Of a stretch of 64,000 bases of DNA, positions 25,001-32,949 are shown piece after piece. The stretch's first letter is position 1. Each line of letters starts with the position of its first letter. This DNA comes from Scatophagus argus. Lineage: Eukaryota; Chordata; Actinopteri; Scatophagidae. The stretch is from NCBI RefSeq assembly GCF_020382885.2, contig NC_058511.1, positions 2,325,501 through 2,389,500 on the forward strand, in the 5' to 3' direction. A program made the translations under genes and the position numbers. A model generated the notes under the pieces. It did not search any database, was not told where the DNA came from, and was given only the letters and a program-made list of their open reading frames with translations.

Positions 25001-25598
25001 ACAATTTGACAATTTATATATCGTCCAGAACAATACAAACAATCTCTCAGTACATTCATATCTCTGGACACTAATAAGTTACACCACATGCATCATATTG
25101 GTGGCCTGTTTGACAGACGACCTTGACTTTTAACACAGGACACAAATACTGACCCAAAACACTGTCCCAAAAACTGGTTCAAGTGCCTTTACAGGGAGCT
25201 GAATCTGTGGCAGATCATATATGAGCCTGAACCAGCCTGCATTTGGCCCTCTGGAGCTACAACAGCAGGACACTTCGAGACAACCTGCATGGCTTGGCTG
25301 ACAGAAGCCAAGAAGCAAACACCCACCTGTGTCTCACTGTGAGAACAGACAGAAATGCAGACAGACAGCAAACTCCTCTCCTCACCTGAAACTGTCTTGT
25401 AGTCCGTCAGATCAAACATGATGACAAAAACACAAGACCACGTAATGATGAGAGCCAGAACCAGGATCCAGGCCAGCGGGGAGCTGAAGGTCGAGTAGAG
25501 GTCATCTGTAAAAGTCTTCTTGGACCGCACAGACGGCGTCCCGACGTCTCCGTTCTTACCTTCGATGACCATGGTGGTGGTGGTGGCCGACGACCGAG
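9926..25598 (-). CDS. trdn: Triadin, full coding region except possible first exon
   Basis: Triadin is a single-pass protein of the junctional sarcoplasmic reticulum. It links calsequestrin in the lumen to the ryanodine receptor in muscle. I join 31 exons on the minus strand from 25598 to 9926, about 1257 residues from the ATG at 25572. Order: short cytosolic N-terminus; membrane segment at about residues 32-52 (PLAWILVLALIITW); KIGSDPMKAV luminal motif; a roughly 529-codon acidic exon; more acidic exons; Pro/Tyr exons; about 14 small Lys/Ala/Glu (KEKE-like) exons; and a C-terminus with RYFQCIYVPG, close to the FFQCVYLDG end of skeletal triadin. Every splice from the first exon to the last is phase 1 and all internal exons are multiples of 3. 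Human triadin is about 730 residues, so this form is far longer, mainly through the acidic exon. Isoforms are likely; which exons are joined in one transcript is not shown. Confidence 0.92.
10354..15946 (-). other. trdn: trdn KEKE-type cassette exons, block 2
   Basis: Fourteen small phase-1 exons: 15914-15946, 15189-15236, 15066-15104, 14866-14898, 14703-14741, 14564-14614, 13963-14004, 13747-13785, 13602-13649, 13402-13518, 12938-12973, 12352-12396, 10354-10398, and the join to the last exon at 10077. Most encode 11-17 residues built from Lys, Ala, Glu, Thr and Pro, ending in KK or EK before the split Gly codon (for example AKKDKTKTPVVTKK). The 117-nt exon is more Arg-rich (RQPIRLRTRLEAVSR). 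Because each is a multiple of 3 in the same phase, any can be skipped without a frameshift. The large gap 10399-12351 shows no further exon by eye. Confidence 0.85.
11966..12075 (+). repeat. tRNA-headed dispersed repeat (head part)
   Basis: The stretch starts at GGGGCGGCACAGTGGTGCAG and includes GTGGTTAGCACTGTCGCCTC and a box-B-like GGTTCGAATCC, followed by a TATGTGGAGTTTGTATGTTC extension. This is the start of a very common teleost dispersed repeat. It lies in a trdn intron. It is not a functional tRNA: no complete cloverleaf is present. Related pieces occur at 33790-34035, 55185-55270 and 62715-62895. Confidence 0.75.
16161..16732 (-). other. trdn: trdn Pro/Tyr-rich exons
   Basis: Three phase-1 exons are unlike the rest of the gene. 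16679-16732 encodes GPCRPAPVYCPSPPGWYG with two Cys. 16540-16587 encodes a His/Pro/Tyr piece (VTDNPYPPPTM). 16161-16400 encodes 80 residues rich in Pro, Gln and Tyr (PLYQHQPPPPMQPLYAHYQ), then Pro/Glu. Mammalian triadin has a short Cys-containing Tyr/Pro patch at a comparable place (CRYMID, then a Pro run; from memory). The 16587 acceptor was preferred over one at 16570 because its pyrimidine tract is better; both keep frame. The Cys residues could form luminal disulphide cross-links (inference). Confidence 0.78.
17555..17740. repeat. TTAGC-rich dispersed teleost repeat in trdn intron
   Basis: A tandem run of TTAGC units is followed by CATAAAGACTGGAAACATGG, and then a stretch ending near TGAGTCTTAGAGGTGCCAGC. 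I recognise this order from memory as a common fish interspersed repeat. It sits between two trdn exons and explains the non-coding bases there. The family class is not assigned. Confidence 0.6.
18409..18434. repeat. (AC)12 next to a trdn acceptor
   Basis: Twelve AC units on the plus strand read as (TG)12 TTTTCAG on the trdn strand, directly upstream of the exon starting at 18404. Confidence 0.95.
18685..19562 (-). other. trdn: Two further acidic trdn exons
   Basis: Exon 19416-19562 (49 codons; ATAAAFTVQEEAVKPEGD, then Glu/Asp runs) and exon 18685-18888 (68 codons; SQPAAREEEEGEGEDEG, then EYDEDDDEEKASVDVIKP) follow the giant acidic exon in phase 1. Both have good acceptors (TTTGTCAG and CACCCTCAG) and GT donors. 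The second shifts to Pro/Glu, which leads into the basic exons that follow. Together they extend the acidic luminal domain by about 115 residues. Confidence 0.82.
19963..21549 (-). other. trdn: Giant acidic exon of trdn (about 529 codons)
   Basis: One uninterrupted exon of 1587 nt lies between a CTGTAG acceptor and a CAG|GTAG donor, phase 1 at both ends. It opens with VIGMQAKMKRPAVEVV. A Glu-rich half with regularly spaced Tyr (EEEY, EEYY, EYAE) and then an Asp-rich half (DDDDDEDD, DLDLDKDL) follow. Glu plus Asp are well over half of all residues. Human triadin has only a short acidic stretch at the equivalent place. Placed in the sarcoplasmic-reticulum lumen, such a segment would be expected to bind calcium at low affinity and high capacity, as calsequestrin and HRC do; this is inference. 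The frame closes within about 15 codons upstream and 30 downstream, so it is not a stand-alone gene in this reading. Confidence 0.85.
21800..22659 (-). other. trdn: Three small candidate trdn exons (cassettes)
   Basis: Three short stretches on the minus strand have acceptor and donor consensus and keep phase 1: 22633-22659 (9 codons, NLYAVRKK), 22169-22231 (21 codons, Glu/Val/Lys rich, EEEEVEEVEVKIKKAK) and 21800-21826 (9 codons, EFLPSRSK). They sit between the first luminal exon and the giant acidic exon. The acceptor of the 63-nt exon has a weak pyrimidine tract. Short inserted exons of this type are usually alternatively spliced. Support is by phase and splice sites only. Confidence 0.55.
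22725..22860. repeat. ACTTAAGTA-type dispersed repeat, fragment
   Basis: Contains GTATTCAGATCCTTAACTTA and TACTTAAGTAAAAGTGT blocks that also appear, with variation, at 40730-40950 and 41930-42335. I know this as an abundant teleost repeat with ACTTAAGTA cores. This copy lies in a trdn intron. Confidence 0.6.
22903..25598 (-). other. trdn: trdn N-terminal exons: membrane segment and first luminal exon
   Basis: Exon 25386-25598 encodes the cytosolic head, the transmembrane helix and the first luminal residues (FDLTDYKTVSG). It ends at a GTGAG donor. Exon 22903-23028 continues in phase with GLSKIGSDPMKAV, a triadin hallmark, and ends in Glu residues. The frame stays open upstream of the ATG at 25572 and reads ATTTT before it, like the Thr run near the human triadin start. 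A CAG acceptor lies at 25599-25601. A further 5' coding exon may therefore exist upstream, but I could not identify one; otherwise the ATG at 25572 is the start. The intron between these exons is about 2.4 kb. Confidence 0.88.
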
Positions 25599-26220
25599 CT
25601 GAGGAGCAGAGAAGCTGCGATCACATACGAGCCGTGATGAGATAAGACGTTGCTGTGTGCTGTCCACATGCGTTGCCGTCTACTGAGAGTGTTTCTAATA
25701 TTTTGTCCACCACATTTACATCCACAAGGGTTGGCTGAATATTAACACCTCTGTCACCGTCCAATTCAGCAGCACCGCAACAAACTACAACTTCAAGACA
25801 ACTGACAACTGGCAACTGACAGAGTTTCTCTCATTTTCTTTGTTGTGAAAACAGTTTGATCACAGAAAAGTGATGCGCGATCACAACCAAATTAAGAAAA
25901 GCATCTTTACTCTGCTCCTGTGTGGATGTTCATGAGGAGGCAAGAATACCTGATGACATGTATCTCCTGATTTTTGTATTCTCCTGAGACAAGCGATCTC
26001 ACACTGACCAGAAATACAAACACAAATCTCCCTTCCTTTTCTGTTTGCATGTGTTACCTTACAAAGTGACATTTTGTCTAATCTCTCACCGAGCAAACAG
26101 AAACCTCTCGGAGTCAGACCTCACAGTGCTGCGTCAGGAATTTTCTGAAGGTTTTATTTGATTTCAGCTGTAAATGATTCATGATTTATTCAGTTCAGTT
26201 CATCAATTACAGTGTGGTAG

Positions 26221-26359
26221 TTGTGTGTGTCTGTGTGTGTGTCTGTGTGTGTGTGTGCATGTGTGCGTTTGTGTTGATGAGGCCACCTGTTGATTTTCGT
26301 CAGCTCGCTGTCGGCAGCTACTGCAGGTTACTCTGTTACTGCTGACTCAGACAGCTTAG

Positions 26360-26404
<45 letters not shown>
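26221..26404. repeat. (GT)n and (CA)n microsatellites upstream of trdn
   Basis: An interrupted GT/CTGT run at about 26221-26268 and a pure (CA)n at about 26362-26404 lie upstream of the trdn exon with the start codon. They have no coding content. If an upstream trdn exon or promoter exists, it should lie near here. Confidence 0.9.
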
Positions 26405-26405
<1 letters not shown>

Positions 26406-26865
26406 CTCTGTCTAACCTCATTACCACACAGGTCAACACGGCACGAGTGACCACATACGAAGCTTCCCCGCGGCTGCTGTCAGAGGACGGTCACGGCATC
26501 GCAGAGCTGAACAGAGTTCGTGTGACTAAATGTCTCGATAAAAGTATTCGTTTTGTTAAAAAGTGACTCGCATACAAGCAGAATCATCAGAACAACAACA
26601 GCAGACCAGCATAGAGATCAAATAAATGTTAAATAGAAGAACGATAATGTAACCCTGGAAATTCACTGTCAAAGCCAGCTGTGATGAGCTGTGAGCTGCT
26701 TTTCTGCTGTATGGTGAGTGATGAGAACAACCAGCAAATGTGCCACAAATGAGCCACACCGAAAAGCACTTGACTGATTTTCATAACGCGTAGATATTCT
26801 TCCACCTGATCCTGCTGCTCAGAGTTCACATAAAAGACTTACAGATTACAGCCACGTTACCCTAT

Positions 26866-27415
26866 ATGGACAAAGGTATTGGGACACCTGACCATCACAC
26901 CAACAGGGACTTTAATGACGTCTCAGTCTAAACACACAGACAGCTTTGCAGCTCTAACAGCTTCCACTCTTCTGTGAAGGCTTTCCACAACATGTTGGAG
27001 TGTTTCTGTGGGAATTTGTGCCCATTCATGCAGTAGAGCATTTGTGAGGTCACACACTGATGTTGGACCAAAAGGCCTGGCTCACAATCTCCGTTCCAGT
27101 TCATCCCAAAGGTGTTGGATGGGGTTGAGGTCAGGGCTCTGTGTGGGCCAGTCAAGTTCTTCCACACCAAACTCATCCAACCATGTCTTTATGGAGCTTT
27201 GCTTTGTGCACTGGGGCACAGTCATGCTGGAATAGAAAAGGGCCTTCAACAAACTGTTGCCACAAAGTTGGAAGCATAGCATTGTCCAACATGTCTTGGT
27301 GTGCTGAAGCATTAAGATTTCCCTTCACTGGAAGTCAGGGGCAGAGCCCAAACCCTGAGATGCAGGCCCATATCATACGTAAAGAGGTGTGTCCAAATAC
27401 TTAATCTATAGTGTA
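26866..27415 (-). mobile_element. Tc1/mariner-like remnant, copy 2
   Basis: Same element as at 6374-6916, in the opposite orientation. It opens with CCTATATGGACAAAGGTATT near 26861-26880 and closes with a degenerate TATAGTG end near 27415. The minus strand carries the transposase C-terminal fragment with DWPTQSPDLNPIQHLWDEL, again Gln where an active Tc1 enzyme has Glu. Frames are broken and the N-terminal half is missing. The two copies agree over nearly their whole length, with scattered substitutions. Confidence 0.88.
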
Positions 27416-30340
27416 CTTTAGTTCAACTGGGCTGCAGCTCTGGAGTTCAGGTCAGAGTCTTCTGCTGAGTGGAGGCTTCCTAGTTGAGCTCTGGTATGCA
27501 CTGAGGTCTTACTCTGGCTATACACCCTGTTACACTGAGAGCTGCCCAGTACAACAGTACAGTCCAGTACAGTCAACTGCTGTCCAACTGACAGTCACCT
27601 CACTGAAGTAACTGGAGGGTAACAGCTCATAAAAGGACATCTCGGTATTAGCTAGAAGAGAGCAAGGAGAGAGTTTCTCTTCCTTTTCTGGGCTTTTATG
27701 GGATGATCTGACTTCATACTGTGGTCCTATGCTCACTCAGAGTTATTCTTGTCTTTGTATGAAACCTGCTCATTTCAGATTTCTGCACTCAGCTTCATGA
27801 AAACTGGAGATCAGAATACCAACTTACCACCCATAAAGTCTGGTATGGATGGGAATTTTGATTCCTTAAGATTTCAGGGGCTTTCGTGAACGAATTCTGC
27901 TGTCAGGTCAGACATTGTTTAATATTATGTTGTGGCTTGACGTTCCTCAGGTGTCACATGGGCCAGAGTTATGAAATTCACACATTTTCATTCTGCTCAC
28001 GCCTTGAGCTTCTCCTCCTGCAAAACGCTCAAGATTGCTGGGCATTAAAAAGTTAATAACCTGTAAAACTTTCCATCCTTCATCACTTTGATGCCTCTGC
28101 TGACCAGCTCTGAACGGTTTGACCAGCCGTCCACGGATGATTGCTCCTTTAATGGCTGACCTGCCTCCATGCTGTGAATGACATTTGTGTTGTTGCTCTC
28201 ACTGGGTATCCATAGCAGCTCCTCTCAGAGTAGCCGTTAGGAGCGATTGTTTGCCTATTCAGTGGAAAGTGGAGTCATGTGATCATGCTGGAAGGACTTC
28301 ATTATCTCAAGACACCAAATGCTTCTCATTTTAATATGTTTTAAATCATATTCTGAGGAAAATTTGATTCTAATGTTATCTCTAACTGTCCACGTCACTT
28401 CTCAACCAGGAGAAAAAACTAAGTTGGCTTTTTACTTCCATTTAATTCCTCGCAATACAAAGATAATTAAAAGGTAATCATGGAAAAGTGACTGGATATT
28501 CCGGGATGCTGACATAATTGGTTCGGTGAACATTGATGAAGGGCAGACTTTTTTGAGTTTCAAAGTTCATTCTTGAACTTCTTGAATAGCTGCTATGAGC
28601 TTCAAAAAATGGTCTGGACTTCAGCTGTCATCTTGTCCTCAGGTGTTCTCCACCGATGAAGACAGTGAGGTGTGTTTGAAAGCTCCAGGAAAGCTAGCAG
28701 AGGGAATTTGTGTGAGGAAAATCATCTCATTTTCTTCATTCAGGTGTTTTCAGGTGCACTGGATGATTAGGTCTCTTATCTGGACACGATGAGGTCACCA
28801 AATGATTCATTCACAGTCAAAATAACTTCTACCTTTCACAAAAGTGTAAGTGCACTGAAACAAACTCAAGTTTGTCAGTCAAGTCTGCGCTCAGTGATAA
28901 CACGTTCAATTAATCAAAACAAGTGAAAACACCTGTGAGTGTATCGCAGGTGTGTAATTAAATTGCGATCTTGTCGAGATAACAACCTTTCTTAGCGACA
29001 GGAGCTGCTCTCTGCACACACAAACCTTTTAACAACACACTCAGTTGCTGCATGCACCAAGAGGCACAGTGTTGATGCTGACTGATCCTACACTGGAGAT
29101 GTCACACGAGTCTTAGAGCTGCATTACAAATAGCCGATACTTGATAGCCGCATATTTTTAGATGCGTCCAATCATGAAATTCCCTTACACACCAGACAGC
29201 ACAACATCAGATGGACCGTGCGCAAAACAAAACATGCAGAACCCTGCAGGAGCTTCGTACACTCAGTATGAAACTGGGCTCATAATACTTCATGTGGTCA
29301 TACTGTACCTTCAACTGCTTCGGTCATAGTTTCACAATAAAAACTGCGTTCCAACAGTAAATCCCTCGTGCAGATTATGTTGCCATGAGAAAAAAAGCAA
29401 CGGTAGATCCTCTGTACACTTAATCCCGGTGTTTAATTCCAGTTGAGGAACATCCTGGTGCTGGTGCTGAGGATATGTTGAAAACCTGAACAACTGCTGG
29501 TAAGTTTACGCCTCTTTTTTCCACTCTGATTGCTTAAATCTGCATTTTCCAGAAGTCAGAAACTTTTCATGGGTCCAGGAGAAAGTGAGGTGGTCTGGAG
29601 CGCTGACTTCCGTCCCAGTGGATGAGGCCGGGGGAGACAGACAGAGACCAAGTTTAGGTGGTCACTGCCTTCGCCCTTTGCCTGGTTGGGGCTAGGATTG
29701 TGGATAGAGCAGCCAGCCTCCAGCAGCCCCCCACCCCACCCGCTCTGACAGAATTAGATTGACCACGAGGACTGATGGACGATGGAAGAGAAAGAGGGGA
29801 GAGAGAGTTGGAAGGTAATTTTATCCCACGATCCAAATTTGCTGCTGGAGTCACGTGATTACAGTGTGGACAGAGACTTCAAACCGCTAAAAATCGATTC
29901 TTTAAATCGTATTTGTGTGAAAATACTTTGTGTGTGAAGTTCTGAATCTAATTAGGTGCTGTTAGATTCATGCCATGTTTCTGAGCCCCAGGCCCTGAGT
30001 TATTCTTAGAGCAGCTTGCTGCCACTGGTATTCTGCTTCGCCTTTTTAGGCCAGAGGCGTGACCTTAACACCACATACCCCCCACCCCCCACCCACACCA
30101 CCACCCATGTTAGCTAATCCCCCTCCTCCAGGCCTAAACTGCTCAGTGCAGAGCTGTCATCAAGTGAACAGAGAGAAAAAGGAAAGATCTGAATGGCGGC
30201 AATGTACTCAAAGTTAAATCAAATTTACACTACAAGTCATCAACAGGACTTTGGACCATCAACTGTCTGCTTCTTTAAAGAAGCAAACGTCAGATTAGAA
30301 AGCTAAAATGGAAGTACACACAAAGTTAAAGCCTCAGTTT
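27416..30340. other. Intergenic, nothing recognised
   Basis: No exon, RNA gene or named repeat can be supported. Short open frames lack motifs. A C-rich stretch (CCCCACCCC type) occurs at about 29718-29740 and again at 30078-30112. Base composition looks like ordinary teleost intergenic DNA. Confidence 0.4.
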
Positions 30341-30344
30341 GCAT

Positions 30345-30620
30345 CAGACAAGGAAAAGGAAAGGAAGGAAAGTGACATATCTTGTCATTGGAGGGAACTC
30401 ACTCCAATGAAATTTGTTCTCTGCATTTAACCCACCCAAGTGACGTGCACACACACACACAGCAAACCCGGGGCAGTGGGCGACCGCGTGCAGCGCCCGG
30501 GGAGCAGTGGGGGGGTTAGGTACCTTGCTCAAGGGTACCTCAGCCATGGACACCGGGACAGGGAATCGAACCAGCGACAAACTGGATCATATCACTGGAT
30601 CACGTCCGAAGTGGTTTTAC
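30345..30620. repeat. Dispersed teleost repeat
   Basis: The block includes TTTGTTCTCTGCATTTAACC, then GGGGCAGTGGGCGACC, GGGGAGCAGTGGGGG, TAGGTACCTTGCTCAAGGGT and a closing AATCGAACCAGCGAC. This order is one I recognise as a very frequent fish repeat. Open frames across it are artefacts. Confidence 0.65.
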
Positions 30621-32628
30621 CTGTTTGAAAGGTGGAGCATCGCACCACCTCCCTGATGTCTCTTCAGACCTGAGAATACATTGTATCGTACAAATGGAAT
30701 AACATCTCACAACTTTCAATTTAGGCACCGACATGAAACCCGCATTAGATTGGACTAATCTACTCTTCAATCTGACAACACTGTGGCTGTTACACCATCA
30801 GCCAAAACCAGTTTCTCACATCAGAAACAGACTATGAAGAGTTGCTTCCCATTATTTGTTACATACTGTGTCTACAAAAACGTGCTTGTGTACTCGGTTA
30901 AACTGGCTTGACGTTCAGGAAGTTGATGGCAGGTGATATTATCCAAAATGTTTGCTCACTGGGCTGAGCTCATTAAACTCCCAGGTGGATGCAACTAAAC
31001 TTACACGTTAACTGTATGATAGTTTGAACGTTAACGTAGCAGCAAACCAGTATTTGCTTTGCTCTGACGGGAGTGTTAGCACATGTGAGTCCCTCTTTGT
31101 CCTCACAGGGTTTTAAAGCAGGACACACGTTTGCTTTAGATTTCAACAATACACTAAACTGTGGTTTAGATTAGTTGACTAATAGCAAAATCTTGATGCA
31201 TATTTGGTCAGCACTGCTGAATTTTACAGTTTGATCAGAGTGTTGTGAAAAGCATTTCTTCCCTAAAAAAATTCTAGAAAAAAAATAAAAAATTTGCATT
31301 TGGCAAAGTGAAAACACCTTATTGGAAGAAAAGTCATCACATTTCTTTGAGTTTCATGCGTACCAAATGGCTGTGAACAAAACTGACATCTAGACTGTAT
31401 GCACTTCAGTGGCTGCAGGCTTCATGTTTGTGTTGCTCAAAGCTGAATCGTCATTAAGGTCACTCTGGAGCAGTTTTGTGAATTTCTTTATTTTATTCAA
31501 AAACCATTTACCTCAATCATCCCACCACTAATTTCGTCCCTTCGAGAAACATTTATTTGGAAAACACTGTAAACTTCTCGTAACGTGCATGGCCATACAT
31601 GTCACACATATGAGAGACAGTGCTCACAGATCTACTTATTTCATTTTGGATATAATAACAAATATCACAGATACCACCAGTCCCACCACAAAAAAACAAC
31701 AAGAAGACCAGAAATCAGCTTCCACCTGCAGCTCACTAAGATAAAGAAAACAGATCAATGTGTCATCTGGTGTTATTTGCAACTTAAATAACCTAAAAAA
31801 GGATTTGTTCATGGATTGATATTCCCAACATCAATATTCCTTAATGCAGAGGAAACCAGAGGATCTTTTTTACAATCTGGGTTTTATTTTTATGGTTGAA
31901 CAAGCAGCAGGCACCGGTCAGCCATAACATTATGACCACCTGCCTAATAATGAGTAGGTCCTCCTTTTGCTGCCAAAACAACCCTGACCCATTCAGGCAT
32001 GATGACGGAGGTGTTTTGTGTTTATCAAGAACCTTTTTAAAACATATTTAAAACAAGCATATGACACAAAACCCCCAAAAGCACAATTACCAATGTTCTG
32101 GCTTTACATCTTCATTAAATGTGTTTTTCTTCCAGCACTCATATTAAAATCTCTTTAGGAAGGGATTTCAGGAACAATTACAGCAACCAAAAACCCTTTT
32201 GGTGTGTATTTGGGAAAGTCATTGCAGTTTCAGAACAGACTTGAAAAACATGCACTTATCCTTTAGAGGAGCTCACACCTTTTTTGTTTTGTGAGTTTGA
32301 TGTGAATTTTAAAATTAATTTTCCTCTCAGAATCCTTCAGAATTCCTTCATGTAAGCACGAGGGGAAATTCTTCTTCCATACAGACACTGCAAAGTTAGT
32401 ACTGCAAAGGCAGTAACACAAAACAACAACAAAAAAAATAATTAGATCGAACTACAAGAAATCTAAAATAAAATAAAATATACATTTCCAGGGTTTTGCA
32501 CAACTTGCTTGCAGTTCAGATAAAGTATTAATGTTCACAACCCACACATGCATCTACATCAAGCTACACGACTGTTTACTACAATAACAACAATAATAAT
32601 TCCTCTGTTACATGCATTTTAACAGACG
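30621..32628. other. Intergenic with a transposon-end fragment
   Basis: No gene is seen. At about 31908-31995 the sequence CCGGTCAGCCATAACATTAT and the following GACCACCTGCCTAAT match the start of a common fish DNA-transposon-like repeat; only this end remains. An ATAAAATAAAATA run lies at about 32467-32480. The last part abuts the foldback element at 32629. Confidence 0.5.
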
Positions 32629-32833
32629 TATCTCAAGGAAATTCAATCGAATGCAACTGGACTTAGTTATTTGTCTTTGAAGACGTTTCACCTCTCATCC
32701 AAGAGGCTTCATCAGTTCATGCTCGCTTGACTAGGCTGGGACTGAACTGATGAAGCCTCTTGGATGAGAGGTGAAACGTCTTCAAAGACAAATAACTAAG
32801 TCCAGTTGCATTCGATTGAATTTCCTTGAGATA
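32629..32833. repeat. Perfect foldback element (91-bp arms)
   Basis: Arm 1 (32629-32719) and arm 2 (32743-32833) are exact reverse complements as far as I can read them, with a 23-base spacer. The ends read TATCTCAAGGAAATTC and GAATTTCCTTGAGATA. No coding content. It lies just downstream of the stop codon of the gene ending at 32950 (minus strand), so it may fall in that gene's 3' UTR. Arms with a GATGAAGCCTCTTGGATGAG core are known to me as a dispersed fish repeat, but a complete perfect hairpin is unusual. Confidence 0.9.
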
Positions 32834-32949
32834 ACCATGACCTGGATGAATGAGAATATTCACAGGCTTATTTTAACAGACGGCTACACATGTGTTACAT
32901 AGCACATTCATTTTCAATCATTAATTATGATGACTGCCCCCCACAGGTC

